A DNA stretch of 64,000 nt from Microcella sp. GTDB taxonomy: Bacteria; Actinomycetota; Actinomycetes; Actinomycetales; Microbacteriaceae. Below the pieces are notes generated by a model that did not search any database, was not told the DNA's origin, and saw only the letters and a program-made list of their open reading frames with translations. How positions within the stretch are numbered: position 1 is the first letter of the stretch; every line of letters begins with the position of its first letter. The translations under genes were made by a program, and so were the position numbers. Positions 28,192-37,608 of the stretch are shown piece after piece. The stretch lies in NCBI RefSeq assembly GCF_025808395.1, contig NZ_CP075524.1:1240001-1304000 (forward strand), written 5' to 3'.

Positions 28192-28203
28192 GGAACCGGT
28201 TCC
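28192..28203. promoter_or_regulatory. LacI-type operator-like palindrome upstream of glgP
   Basis: GGAACCGGTTCC is a perfect palindrome with a central CG, the symmetry usual for LacI/GalR-family operators. It lies 78 bp before the glgP ATG, a suitable site for repression. The regulator is not in the window. Confidence 0.4.
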
Positions 28204-28303
28204 AGATGGGATGCTCGGCCGACGCCGCGCCCATGTACGACGCCGCACTCACCGGGCCCGACGCCGCACCGGAGGCGGCAGAAGTGCGACTCGGGCGCAC
28301 AAC

Positions 28304-28513
28304 ACACAGGGCCGCCCCCGCTGCATCAGCGGGAGACGGCCCTGTGTCGCGAGGCCGTTCGAGTCGGCCTCGGTCGTCGGTAGTGCTCAGCACATGCCCA
28401 CTCGACTGCCGAGTTCGGGTATCTCGGCATCGGAGCGAACCGGGCAAGTATATGCACGCGCATCGACGCTCTGCCAGGTGCTGACGATGATTCGCGTACC
28501 CCAGCCGGGGTAC
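28304..28513 (-). ncRNA. Candidate structured RNA of four consecutive hairpins (strand uncertain)
   Basis: The stems are: 28304-28314 with 28337-28347, plus inner 28317-28323 with 28327-28333 (a long two-tier hairpin); 28351-28357 with 28365-28371 (GAGGCCG/CGGCCTC); 28410-28416 with 28426-28432 (TGCCGAG/CTCGGCA); and 28496-28502 with 28507-28513 (GTACCCC/GGGGTAC). Read leftward, the long hairpin comes last and is followed by TGTGTTGTG, like a terminator, which favours the minus strand. It could instead be a leader of glgP or glgE. I cannot match it to a known RNA family. Confidence 0.3.
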
Positions 28514-28633
28514 ATTTCTGCGCCTGCGCCGCGCCGTCGTGCGACACCCGCCTCGGGAGCCAGACTGTGGGCAGATTCTCAGACCCCTTCGTCGACCGAG
28601 CGCCCGACCAGGGGCCCGGCGTAGGGTCGAGGG

Positions 28634-30664
28634 GTGGCATCGACAACGACCTCACCGTTCACTCACCGCATCGGGCGGATTCCGATCAGGCACCTGAGCC
28701 CGCAGCAGCCCGAGAACCGCTGGCCGAGCACCGCATTCGTCGGCGAAGTGGTGCCGTTCGCGGCGACCGTGTTCCGCGAAGGCCACGACGTCATCGGTGC
28801 CGACCTCGCACTCGTGGCGCCAGACGGCACGACGACCACGCACGCCATGAGCATGCGCGCCGCCGGAACCGACCGCTGGCACGTCGACGTGCAGCTCGAG
28901 CAGCCCGGCGACTGGCAGTGGTGGGTCGAGGCCTACAGCGACGACTGGGCGACCTGGCTGCACGCCGCCACCGTGAAGATCGCCGCAGGCGTCGACGTCG
29001 ACCTCATGCTCGTCGCCGGGGCCCAGTTGCTGCAGCGTGCGAGCGCTCGCGCCACCGAGGCAGGCGACGCGACTGCGGCGACGGTGCTCACGGCCGCCCG
29101 CACGGCGATGGGCACGAAGACGCTCACCGCCTCTGCTCGCCTCGCCGTCGCCACCGATGCACGCCTCTCGGCGGCACTCGCGCGGCACCGCCCCACGAGC
29201 CTGCACACCCTGAGCGAGCGGCTGACCCTGCGGGTCGAGCGCACTCGGGCGGCGGTCGGCAGCTGGTACGAGTTCTTTCCGCGATCAGAGGGCGCCAAGA
29301 AGAAGCGCGACGGCTCGTGGCAGAGCGGAACCTTCGCCACCGCCACCAAGCGCCTGCCCGCGATCGCCGCCATGGGGTTCGACGTGGTGTACCTGCCGCC
29401 GATCCATCCGATCGGGCGCGTCAACCGCAAAGGCCCCAACAACACGCTCACCCCCGGCCCGCACGACCCCGGAAGCCCCTGGGCGATCGGCTCGAGCGAT
29501 GGCGGGCATGAGGCGGTGCATCCTGATCTGGGCTCTGTCGACGATTTTCTCGCCTTCGTGAGCGCCGCCGCGAAGAACGGCCTCGAGATCGCCATCGACC
29601 TGGCACTGCAGTGCGCACCCGACCACCCGTGGGTCGCCGAGCACCCCGAGTGGTTCACCACGCTGCCCGACGGCTCGATTCAATACGCCGAGAACCCGCC
29701 CAAGAAGTACCAAGACATCTACCCGCTCAACTTCGACAACGACTTCGCCGGCTTGAGCGCCGCAGTGCTGCGCGTCGTGCTGCTGTGGATCGAGCGCGGC
29801 GTGCGCATCTTCAGGGTCGACAACCCCCACACCAAGCCCCTGCACTTCTGGGAGTGGCTGCTCGACCAGGTGCGCCGCGACCACCCAGACGTGGTCTTTC
29901 TCGCCGAAGCATTCACGAGACCGCCCATGATGCAGGCGCTCGGCGCCGTCGGCTTTCAGCAGTCGTACACCTACTTCACGTGGCGCAACACCAAGTGCGA
30001 GCTCGAAGAGTATCTGCACGAGCTCAGCCACGAGACCAGTGACTTTCTGCGGCCCAACCTCTTCGTCAACACGCCAGACATCCTCACCGAATACCTGCAG
30101 TTCGGCGGAGTGCCGGCCTACAAGATTCGCGCCGCGATCGCCGCCACGGCGAGCCCCACGTGGGGCGTCTACAGCGGCTACGAGCTCATCGAGAACGTCG
30201 CGCGCCCCGGCAGCGAAGAGAACATCGACAACGAGAAGTACGAGTACAAGCCGCGCGACTGGGCTGCCGCCGAGAAGGCCGGCGCATCGATCGCGCCCTA
30301 CCTCACGACCCTCAACACGATCAGATCGCGGCACCCCGCCCTGCGGCAGCTGCGCAACCTCACCGTGCACTGGAGCGACGACGAGGCGATTCTCGTCTAC
30401 TCGAAAGTGCTGCCGGGCAGGTTCGTGCGCAGCGGTCGCAGCGACGGCATCATCGTGGTCGCCAACGTCGACCCGCATTCGGCTCGCGCCACGACGGTGC
30501 ACCTCGACCTCGAGGCGCTCGGACTGCCGGCAGGCTCGACCTTCGACGTCGTCGACCTCGTCACCGGCGAGCGCTTCAGGTGGGGGGCCGACAACTACGT
30601 GCGCCTCGACGCGTTCGTCGAACCCGTGCACATTCTGCGCATCGAGTATCCGAAAGGCGTCTGA
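28634..30664 (+). CDS. glgE: Alpha-1,4-glucan:maltose-1-phosphate maltosyltransferase
   Basis: GlgE (GH13_3) extends alpha-glucan with maltose units from maltose-1-phosphate. The 676-residue protein has the N- and S-domains, then a GH13 catalytic barrel. [36 protein letters not shown] (nucleophile Asp396) and [10 protein letters not shown] (acid/base Glu) all match the mycobacterial enzyme. The GTG start at 28634 abuts GAGGGG without spacing, so the start is uncertain by some codons. The stop overlaps the glgB ATG (TGATG). The TreS and maltokinase genes that normally supply maltose-1-phosphate are not in the window; GlgC/GlgM would be the other source. Confidence 0.95.
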   Translation: MASTTTSPFTHRIGRIPIRHLSPQQPENRWPSTAFVGEVVPFAATVFREGHDVIGADLALVAPDGTTTTHAMSMRAAGTDRWHVDVQLEQPGDWQWWVEAYSDDWATWLHAATVKIAAGVDVDLMLVAGAQLLQRASARATEAGDATAATVLTAARTAMGTKTLTASARLAVATDARLSAALARHRPTSLHTLSERLTLRVERTRAAVGSWYEFFPRSEGAKKKRDGSWQSGTFATATKRLPAIAAMGFDVVYLPPIHPIGRVNRKGPNNTLTPGPHDPGSPWAIGSSDGGHEAVHPDLGSVDDFLAFVSAAAKNGLEIAIDLALQCAPDHPWVAEHPEWFTTLPDGSIQYAENPPKKYQDIYPLNFDNDFAGLSAAVLRVVLLWIERGVRIFRVDNPHTKPLHFWEWLLDQVRRDHPDVVFLAEAFTRPPMMQALGAVGFQQSYTYFTWRNTKCELEEYLHELSHETSDFLRPNLFVNTPDILTEYLQFGGVPAYKIRAAIAATASPTWGVYSGYELIENVARPGSEENIDNEKYEYKPRDWAAAEKAGASIAPYLTTLNTIRSRHPALRQLRNLTVHWSDDEAILVYSKVLPGRFVRSGRSDGIIVVANVDPHSARATTVHLDLEALGLPAGSTFDVVDLVTGERFRWGADNYVRLDAFVEPVHILRIEYPKGV

Positions 30665-32847
30665 TGGCCGCGAAGAAGACAGCACCCCTGCCCGCGCTGC
30701 ACCCCGACCACCGGCGCGCGCTCACCGAGGGCCGCCACCCCCGGCCCCACGATGAGCTCGGGCAGCACCACGTCGACGGCGGCTGGCTCGTGCGGGTCGT
30801 GCGCCCGCTCGCGGCGACGGTGACGATCGTGCGCACCGACGGCACCGAGCACGCCCTCACGCACGATGCCGACGGACTGTGGCACGGCCTGCTGCCCGGC
30901 GGCCTCGCCGATGGGCAGGCCTACACCGTGCGCACCACCTATGACGGCGGCCCCGACTGGAGCGCCGACGACCCCTACCGCTTCGTGCCCAGCCTCGGAG
31001 AAGTCGACCTCTACCTGCTGGGCGAAGGCCGGCATGAGCAGCTCTGGCAGGTGCTCGGCGCCCACCATCGGCCCCACGAAGACGTCGACGGCACGAGCTT
31101 CAGCGTGTGGGCGCCCCACGCGCAGGCGGTGCGCGTCATCGGCGACTTCAACTCGTGGAACGGCGCCGGCCACGCGATGCGCCGGCTCGACGACAACGGC
31201 ATCTGGGAGCTCTTCGTGCCGGGGCTGCGCAGCGGCTCGACCTACAAGTTCGAACTGCTCACCGTGAACGGCGAGTGGGTCACGCGCGCAGACCCCATGG
31301 CGCGCTACACCGAGACTCCCCCGGCCACGGCATCGGTCGTCGGCGACTCTGCGCACGAATGGAACGACGGCGAATGGATGGCGAGCCGTGCGGCTCGCAA
31401 CCCGCACGACGGCGCCATGAGCGTCTACGAGATGCACCTCGGCTCGTGGCGGCCCGGGCTCGGCTACCGCGAGATCGCCGACCCGCTCATCGACTACGTC
31501 ACGCAGCTGGGCTTCACGCACGTCGAGTTCATGCCGCTCGCCGAGCACCCCTACGGCCCCTCGTGGGGCTACCAGGTGACCGGCTACTTCGCGCCCACGA
31601 GCCGCTTCGGGCACCCCGACGACCTGCGCTACCTCATCGACCGGCTGCACCAGGCGGGCATCGGCGTGATCATGGACTGGGTGCCTGCGCACTTTCCGAA
31701 AGACGAGTGGGCGCTCGGGCGCTTCGACGGGGCGGCGCTCTACGAGCACGCCGACCCGAGGCGCGGCGAGCATCCCGATTGGGGCACCTACATCTTCGAT
31801 CTGGGCCGATCGCAGGTGCGCAACTTTCTCGTCGCCAACGCGCTCTACTGGCTCGAAGAGTTTCACATCGACGGACTGCGCGTCGACGCGGTCGCGAGCA
31901 TGCTCTACCTCGACTACTCGCGATCTGAAGGCCAGTGGCTGCCCAACGAGAGGGGCGGGCGCGAGAACCTCGAAGCCATCAACTTCTTGCAGGAGGTGAC
32001 GGCCACCGCCTACAAGCGAGTGCCCGGCATCGTCATGATCGCCGAGGAGTCGACCTCGTGGCCCGGCGTCACCAAGCCGACGAGCGAAGGCGGGCTCGGC
32101 TTCGGCATGAAATGGAACATGGGGTGGATGCACGACACGCTGTCGTACATGGCGCGCAACCCCATGTGGCGCTCGCACCACCACAACGAGATCACCTTCT
32201 CGTTTCTCTACGCCTTCAGCGAGAACTTCTTGCTGCCGATCAGCCACGACGAAGTGGTGCACGGCAAGGGCTCGCTGCTCGCCAAGATGCCGGGCGACCA
32301 GTGGCAGAAGCTCGCCAACGTGCGGGCCTACCTCGCCTTCATGTGGGCGCACCCCGGCAAGCAGCTGCTGTTCATGGGTCAAGAGTTCGGGCAGCCCAGC
32401 GAGTGGAGCGAAGAGCGCGGGCTCGACTGGTGGATTCTCGACCAGCCCGTGCACCAAGGGCTGCACCGGCTCGTCGGGCAGCTCAACCGCGTCTACCGCG
32501 ACACGCCAGCGCTGTGGCAGCTCGACAACTCGCCCGAGGGCTTCGCATGGCTCGAAGGCGGAGACGCCGCCAACAGCGTCATCGCCTTCGAACGTCGAGA
32601 CACCCACGGCACGCCCCTCGTCGCCGTCGTCAACTTCAGCGGCAACCCCGTCGGGCCCTACCGACTGCCCCTGCCGCGCGCGGGCCGGTGGCGTGAAGTG
32701 ATCAACACAGATGCCACCGAGTTCGGCGGATCAGGAGTGGGCAACTTCGGCAGCGTCGACGGCACCGACTCGCCGTGGGGCGGGCGGCCCGCCTCGGTCG
32801 AGCTCACGCTGCCACCGCTCGCGGCGCTGTACCTGCAGCCCGAGTAG
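30664..32847 (+). CDS. glgB: 1,4-alpha-glucan branching enzyme
   Basis: GlgB introduces alpha-1,6 branches into the linear chains made by GlgE. The 727-residue protein has two N-terminal beta domains (the second a CBM48 with [19 protein letters not shown]), then the GH13_9 barrel. [29 protein letters not shown] (split; nucleophile Asp), [12 protein letters not shown] (Glu) and [15 protein letters not shown] are visible, followed by a C-terminal beta domain. ATG 30664 overlaps the glgE stop by one base, indicating coupling. The glgE-glgB pairing is standard in Actinobacteria. It converges with the CnoX-like gene, 9 bp apart. Confidence 0.96.
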   Translation: MAAKKTAPLPALHPDHRRALTEGRHPRPHDELGQHHVDGGWLVRVVRPLAATVTIVRTDGTEHALTHDADGLWHGLLPGGLADGQAYTVRTTYDGGPDWSADDPYRFVPSLGEVDLYLLGEGRHEQLWQVLGAHHRPHEDVDGTSFSVWAPHAQAVRVIGDFNSWNGAGHAMRRLDDNGIWELFVPGLRSGSTYKFELLTVNGEWVTRADPMARYTETPPATASVVGDSAHEWNDGEWMASRAARNPHDGAMSVYEMHLGSWRPGLGYREIADPLIDYVTQLGFTHVEFMPLAEHPYGPSWGYQVTGYFAPTSRFGHPDDLRYLIDRLHQAGIGVIMDWVPAHFPKDEWALGRFDGAALYEHADPRRGEHPDWGTYIFDLGRSQVRNFLVANALYWLEEFHIDGLRVDAVASMLYLDYSRSEGQWLPNERGGRENLEAINFLQEVTATAYKRVPGIVMIAEESTSWPGVTKPTSEGGLGFGMKWNMGWMHDTLSYMARNPMWRSHHHNEITFSFLYAFSENFLLPISHDEVVHGKGSLLAKMPGDQWQKLANVRAYLAFMWAHPGKQLLFMGQEFGQPSEWSEERGLDWWILDQPVHQGLHRLVGQLNRVYRDTPALWQLDNSPEGFAWLEGGDAANSVIAFERRDTHGTPLVAVVNFSGNPVGPYRLPLPRAGRWREVINTDATEFGGSGVGNFGSVDGTDSPWGGRPASVELTLPPLAALYLQPE

Positions 32848-32856
32848 GGCCTGAGG

Positions 32857-33789
32857 TCAGAACAGCAGCGCAGTCAGCGCGCGGCGCGCGGCGATCGTGC
32901 GCTCGTCATCGGCGCCGACGATCTCGAAGTAGTCGAGCAGGCGAGTGCGCACGGCAGCCTTGCCCTCGGCGTCGAGCTCGGCGAAGATGCGCAGCAGCCG
33001 GGCGAACGCGTCGTCGACGTGACCCCCGCTGAGGTCGAGGTCGGCGACCGCGAGCTGGGCATCGACACTCGACGGCTCGGCGGCGGCAGCGGCTCGCACC
33101 GCGGCGGCATCGAGGCCGTCGAGTCGCTGCAGCAGCGACACCTGCGCAAGACCGGCGACGGCGAGCTGGTCGCGCGGGTTCTGCGCGATCGCCGTGCGGT
33201 ATGCGGTGGCCGCGGCGGCGTAGTCGCCCTCGCTGATGGCGTCGAACGCCTGCTGGTGCAGAGGCGGCAGGGGTTCTTCGGCCGGCTCGACGCCGGCCTC
33301 GGCGTCGTCGACCGAGACGGTGCCCGTGACGCCGTTCTGCGCCGCGACCTCGAGCACCTGGTCGAGCACCTGGCGCACCTCGGGCTCGCTCGGCATGCCG
33401 ACGAACAACTGCATGGGGCGGCCGCCGATGATCGCCGCCACGGCGGGCACCTGCTGCACCTGAAACGCTTGCGCGAGCTGCGGGCTGCGGTTGCCGTCGA
33501 CGGTGGCAAGAACGAGCCGGCCACCGTACGAGGCGATGAGCGCACCGAGCGACGGCGCGATGCCCTCGGCGAAGAACTCGACGATGACGGGCACGGTGCG
33601 CGAGAGCTCGACGGTCTCGGCGAAGCTCGAGTCGTCGATCTCACGCACGACGGCGCTCTGCGGTGCCGCGGGTGAGGCGCCGGCGGGCGGCGCACCCGCA
33701 GGAGCGTGCGGCGACTGCGCCGCCCTCACGAGCGATGACAAGTCGACGGCGCCGCGCAGCGCCGCGCCGTTCAGTCGAGCGTCACTCAC
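32857..33789 (-). CDS. CnoX-like thioredoxin/TPR protein lacking the CxxC
   Basis: The 310-residue protein has an N-terminal Ala/Pro-rich segment, a thioredoxin fold at about 48-150 (VIVEFFAEGIAPSLGALI; cis-Pro in VQQVPAVAAI), and C-terminal TPR-like helices (HQQAFDAISEGDYAAAATAY, split). This is the architecture of CnoX/YbbN co-chaperones. The active-site WCxxC of thioredoxin is replaced by EGIAPS, so it cannot do thiol-disulfide exchange and probably works as a holdase or adaptor. Its ATG overlaps the stop of the upstream envelope-protein gene by 4 bp, so the two are coupled. Confidence 0.82.
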   Translation of the reverse strand: MSDARLNGAALRGAVDLSSLVRAAQSPHAPAGAPPAGASPAAPQSAVVREIDDSSFAETVELSRTVPVIVEFFAEGIAPSLGALIASYGGRLVLATVDGNRSPQLAQAFQVQQVPAVAAIIGGRPMQLFVGMPSEPEVRQVLDQVLEVAAQNGVTGTVSVDDAEAGVEPAEEPLPPLHQQAFDAISEGDYAAAATAYRTAIAQNPRDQLAVAGLAQVSLLQRLDGLDAAAVRAAAAAEPSSVDAQLAVADLDLSGGHVDDAFARLLRIFAELDAEGKAAVRTRLLDYFEIVGADDERTIAARRALTALLF

Positions 33790-35654
33790 GCGACCTCCTC
33801 CGCACTGATGAGCCCCTGCGTGTAGCCGAGCAGCACGACCTGGTCGTCGCTGCCGAAGGGCGGAACATAGAACAGCACTTGAATGCCGTAGCTCGCCGAG
33901 ATGCCGCGCGTGCTCTGCGTCTTGCCCGAGAGCGCGGCCACCGGAGCCGGCGCGTTGATCGCCGCACCGGCCTGGGTGGGCGTGACGCTCTCGGTCTCGG
34001 TGAGGTAGAGGGCCACGAGCGCGCCGCCGTCGTTCGTCACGAACGACACGATGTCTGCCTCGCCGACAGCACCGGCGAACGAGATCGTGGCCGTCTCGGG
34101 CAGGGCCGAGCGTCGTGCCTGCTTCGCTTCGGCACCGATCTGCTCGAGCAGCGTGTCGCCTTCGATCTGGAAGAGATCGAACGACTCGCTCTCGGCCCCT
34201 CGCAGCAGCACGTCGGAGTAGCCGGCGGCGACATCAGCAGGGCTCACCGCCAAGAGCGGAGTGTCGCTCTGCAGCACCGGGGTGCCGATCGAGGCCGGCG
34301 CCACCTCGGGTCGCGTGGCGTCTTCGGCGAGCGTCACCGTGATGGCGTAGTGCACCTTGTACTGGCTGCGCGGGTCAGCCTGCACGAGCACGAGAGCCAT
34401 GGGCGGTGACGAGGTCTCGACGCCCTCGTCATCGACCACCGGAGGGGCCTGCACGATCGCGAACACCGAGCGCGGCCAGGTCGAGCCCTCTTCGGGCAGT
34501 CGTTGCGGCAGGGTGACCTGCACGGTTCCCGGCGGAATCACGGGGGCGATGGCGAAGTCTGCCTCGTCGTTGCGAATCGCGTAGCTCGCCTCGCGCAGCT
34601 CGAGGGCCGGGCCCGCGAGGCGGGTGGCGGCGAGCGAGGCGTCGATCGTCTCATCGGCCTGCGCGACGACTGAGCCGACTCGGCTGACGATGCGGTCGAG
34701 CTGGTTCTCGGTAAGGGCCACCGCCGGCGTCGTACTGCCTTGCGTCGGCGTCGGCGCCGGCGTGGCGCTGCTCATCATGACGCTGCCGTTCGTGCAGGCT
34801 CCGAGCGCGAGCGCGGTCGTCAGCAGCACGGGCACGAGGGCGACGCGCTGCACCGCGCGACGACCCTTCGGTCGGCCGCCGATCGAGCGGCCAGACGTGG
34901 GTCGATACCGTGAAGGCTTGGGCACCTTCGGCATCTTCGGCGTCTTGCGCCGGGGCCCGCGCTGACGACGCATGTGCAGCAGCGCCCACAGCAAGAAGAA
35001 GAGACCAATGATGAGCGATGCCACTCCGCCGAGAATCAGCATGGTCGAGAACGGTGTGCTCGAGTCGAGCGGCCACGTCACCGAGAACGTCTGGGGCGCG
35101 GGCAGCACGCCGTCAGACACCATGACGAGCGACACCGTGGGAGGCACGTTGATCGTGAGGCCCAGCTCGCCCTCGCCCGTGTAGTCGCCGTACCAGAGGT
35201 CGCCGCCGTAGAGGGCCGGAACCGCGGTCTCGGCGCCCCACACCGTCTCGGTCACCAGTTCGCCCAGCTCGGCGTCGAAGGTGACGAGCGTGTAGGTGGC
35301 GGGCCCGACCCAGGCGAGCACGTCGGCAGTGCGGCCGTAGGCCGCGGCGATGGACTGGGTCTCGGTGACGGCGGGCTCGACCTCCTCGTCGGCCGGCGCC
35401 TCGGTCGTGCCGTCGGTGACGATGGGGTCGGGCAGCTCGGCCGTGCCGCTCACGCCCCCAATGATCGAGATCGTCTGCCGCCCCTCATAGGCGTTGAGGG
35501 CGCTGCCGTCGATGACGGTCACGGCAGCGGTCGACTGCAGCTCGACGGTCGAGGTCACACGGTCGGGCGGCGCGAGAATCGTGCGCTGCGCGACCCCCAG
35601 GCCGACCCCGACGACAGCGACGACGAAGAACACAATGGCGGCGATGAATCGCAC
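33786..35654 (-). CDS. Membrane protein with internal lipobox-like segment, unknown function
   Basis: The 622-residue protein begins with a signal-anchor helix (4-22), an extracellular domain (23-203), a second membrane helix (204-227), a strongly basic Lys/Arg/Pro linker (228-270) and a third hydrophobic stretch ending ALALGACTNGS with Cys287. A second extracellular domain (288-622) rich in beta-strand patterns follows. The LGAC sequence looks like a lipoprotein signal, so the gene resembles a membrane protein fused in frame to a lipoprotein. I do not recognise a named domain. The product ends with a 4-bp ATGA overlap onto the CnoX-like gene, so both may act together in envelope biogenesis; this is inference. 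Confidence 0.65.
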   Translation of the reverse strand: MRFIAAIVFFVVAVVGVGLGVAQRTILAPPDRVTSTVELQSTAAVTVIDGSALNAYEGRQTISIIGGVSGTAELPDPIVTDGTTEAPADEEVEPAVTETQSIAAAYGRTADVLAWVGPATYTLVTFDAELGELVTETVWGAETAVPALYGGDLWYGDYTGEGELGLTINVPPTVSLVMVSDGVLPAPQTFSVTWPLDSSTPFSTMLILGGVASLIIGLFFLLWALLHMRRQRGPRRKTPKMPKVPKPSRYRPTSGRSIGGRPKGRRAVQRVALVPVLLTTALALGACTNGSVMMSSATPAPTPTQGSTTPAVALTENQLDRIVSRVGSVVAQADETIDASLAATRLAGPALELREASYAIRNDEADFAIAPVIPPGTVQVTLPQRLPEEGSTWPRSVFAIVQAPPVVDDEGVETSSPPMALVLVQADPRSQYKVHYAITVTLAEDATRPEVAPASIGTPVLQSDTPLLAVSPADVAAGYSDVLLRGAESESFDLFQIEGDTLLEQIGAEAKQARRSALPETATISFAGAVGEADIVSFVTNDGGALVALYLTETESVTPTQAGAAINAPAPVAALSGKTQSTRGISASYGIQVLFYVPPFGSDDQVVLLGYTQGLISAEEVA

Positions 35655-35951
35655 GGACTACTCCTCTCGTGCTGGTTCGGCGCGACCGAGTGATCGCGGC
35701 CCGCGACGGTCGAGCGATGGAGCCACTTGAAGATGCGGAAGCATCTCTCCACCTGCGCTCGACATCGGGCGAAAACCGTCAGAGTGACGGCCGACCAGCA
35801 GAACAAAGACATTCCAGAATAGCGGATGCTGACCTTGAGTCCCATTCGAGGCGCGAGTGAGGGCATCCATCACCCGTATTCGGGCGGCAGACCGCCATGA
35901 ACCACGGCTACACTCAGACGGTTCCCCTCACCGAAATCCCGGGAGAAGCAC

Positions 35952-37577
35952 GTGGCAGACACCGAATACGACTTCGGATCAGAAATGCGCGGCTACAAGC
36001 GCGACGAAGTCGACCGCGCACTCAACGAGGTTCGCCGAGAACTCATCAAAGCCAACACCGACCGCGCCGAAGCGGCGAAAGAGGTCGGGCGCCTGCAAGC
36101 GGTCATCGACGACCTGCAGGCCGAGCTCGACGAAGTGGGCCGACCGACCTACGCAGGCCTGGGCACCAAGCTCGAGCAGACCCTGCGCATCGCCGAAGAG
36201 CAGTCGACGCGACTCATCAGCCAGGCAGACATCGACGCCGAGAAGCTGCGCGCCGCGGCCCAGACCGAGGCGCAGAGGCTGCAGGCCGAGACCGCCGAGC
36301 GCACGACCCGCATGGTCAACGAAGCAGCCGCGCGCTCGAACCAGCTGACCGACTCTGCGGCGCGCGACGCCGAAGAGACGATTGCCCGCGCTCGCGCCGA
36401 GGCCGATGCGCTCATCGACGAGGCGACTCGCGAAGCCGCATCGATTCGCGGTGCCGTCGCCACCGAGGCGGCAGAGGCTCGTGCGATGGCCAAGCGCGAG
36501 GCGGCCGCCCTGCGCGCCGAGACCGAGCGCCAGCTTGCTGAACTGCGCGTCGTCGCCGACCGCGAGGTGGCCGAAGCACGCGAGGCTGCCGGCACGCTCG
36601 CGCGCGAGACCGAGCAGGCCAGGGCGACATTCGAGAGCGACGACGCCACTCGCCGTGCCCAACTCGACGCCGACATCCAGCACGGCCGTGACGCCCTCGA
36701 GGCCGAGCTCGCCCACCTTCGGCAGACCGTCGAGACCGAGCTCACCGAGCGGCAGAATGCCTGGGCGGCAGAGGAGGCTCGCCGCCGCAGCGAGCTCGAG
36801 CAGCTCGAGAAGCGATCGCGCGCCGCGCTCGAACTCGAGATCTCGACGGCTCGCGAGTCGTTCGCACGCGAACTCTCGACCGCTCGTTCCGAGCTCGAGA
36901 ACGAGATCGCGACGGCGCGCGAATCGCTCGCGAACGACCAGGCGACCCAGCGCGCCGCCTTCGAGCGAGACATGGCCGCAGCGAAGGCCGAGCACGAGGC
37001 GAAGGTCGCCGAGCAGCAGGCCGCCCTCGAGCATGACGCCGAGACCCAGCGCCGCACCCTCGCCGACGAGGCCGCACGAGTGCGCGCCCAGCACCAGCAC
37101 GATCTCGATGAGCACCGTGCGCGACTCGCCCGCGAAGCCGAGCAGGCCAGGGTCGACCTCGAGGTCGAGCTCACGGCCAGGCGCGACGAGGCCGAACGCG
37201 AGTACCTCACCCGGCAGCAGGATGCCGCCGCGCAGACGCAGAAGTATCTCGACGAAGCGACAGCGCAGCTCACTGCGGCGCAAGAGCGCGCTGCCACCGT
37301 GAGGGCCGAGGCCGAAGCGCTCGAGCGCTCGACCAAAGACGCTGCTGAGGCGACCCGATCGACGGCCGACGCCACGGCGCGGTCGGTGCTCGAGAACGCC
37401 GAGAGCCGGGCCGCCGAACTCGTGCGCGATGCTGAAGAACGCGCCCGCACGCTCGTCACCGAGGCTGAAGAGCGCCTCGAGCGCATCAGGGTCGAACGCA
37501 ACGCCGTCGCTGGCTACTTCGAGGGTCTGCGCGGGGTACTCTCGCAAGCGGAGACACTGACCGCGCGCGACGAGTAG
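35952..37577 (+). CDS. Long coiled-coil protein with DivIVA-like N-terminus
   Basis: The 541-residue protein starts EYDFGSEMRGYKRDEVDRAL, which matches the DivIVA N-terminal motif (GY-x-x-xEVD). The remainder is almost wholly heptad-rich coiled coil of Ala, Glu and Arg with repeated AEAEA-type segments and a C-terminal apolar tail (YFEGLRGVLSQAETL). Proteins of this build (DivIVA/Wag31, Scy, FilP) organise polar growth in Actinobacteria; which one this corresponds to is unclear. The GTG 35952 start follows GGGAGAAGC. The AI-2E-type transporter gene follows after 31 bp on the same strand. Confidence 0.75.
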   Translation: MADTEYDFGSEMRGYKRDEVDRALNEVRRELIKANTDRAEAAKEVGRLQAVIDDLQAELDEVGRPTYAGLGTKLEQTLRIAEEQSTRLISQADIDAEKLRAAAQTEAQRLQAETAERTTRMVNEAAARSNQLTDSAARDAEETIARARAEADALIDEATREAASIRGAVATEAAEARAMAKREAAALRAETERQLAELRVVADREVAEAREAAGTLARETEQARATFESDDATRRAQLDADIQHGRDALEAELAHLRQTVETELTERQNAWAAEEARRRSELEQLEKRSRAALELEISTARESFARELSTARSELENEIATARESLANDQATQRAAFERDMAAAKAEHEAKVAEQQAALEHDAETQRRTLADEAARVRAQHQHDLDEHRARLAREAEQARVDLEVELTARRDEAEREYLTRQQDAAAQTQKYLDEATAQLTAAQERAATVRAEAEALERSTKDAAEATRSTADATARSVLENAESRAAELVRDAEERARTLVTEAEERLERIRVERNAVAGYFEGLRGVLSQAETLTARDE

Positions 37578-37608
37578 CGCGACGGCGGCGCTCTGACGAA
37601 AGGGCATC

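Larger units (their letters stand above)
28115..28633. other. 519-bp divergent intergenic region with several hairpins
   Basis: This gap between glgP (leftward) and glgE (rightward) must hold both promoters, though I cannot place -35/-10 boxes with confidence. It contains a perfect 12-bp palindrome (28192-28203) and four stem-loops between 28304 and 28513. Open frames here lack start signals and family resemblance. Confidence 0.7.

Noticed and set aside
28351..28371. tRNA gene (GTTCGAG loop)
   Set aside because: The loop resembles a T-arm, but no acceptor, D- or anticodon arms can be formed at tRNA spacing.
28326..28655. Minus-strand open frame between glgP and glgE
   Set aside because: No ribosome-binding site or family resemblance, and it overlaps the hairpin region and the glgE start.
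35979..37607. 542-codon minus-strand frame
   Set aside because: Mirror of the coiled-coil gene on the plus strand, whose heptads and DivIVA start are convincing.
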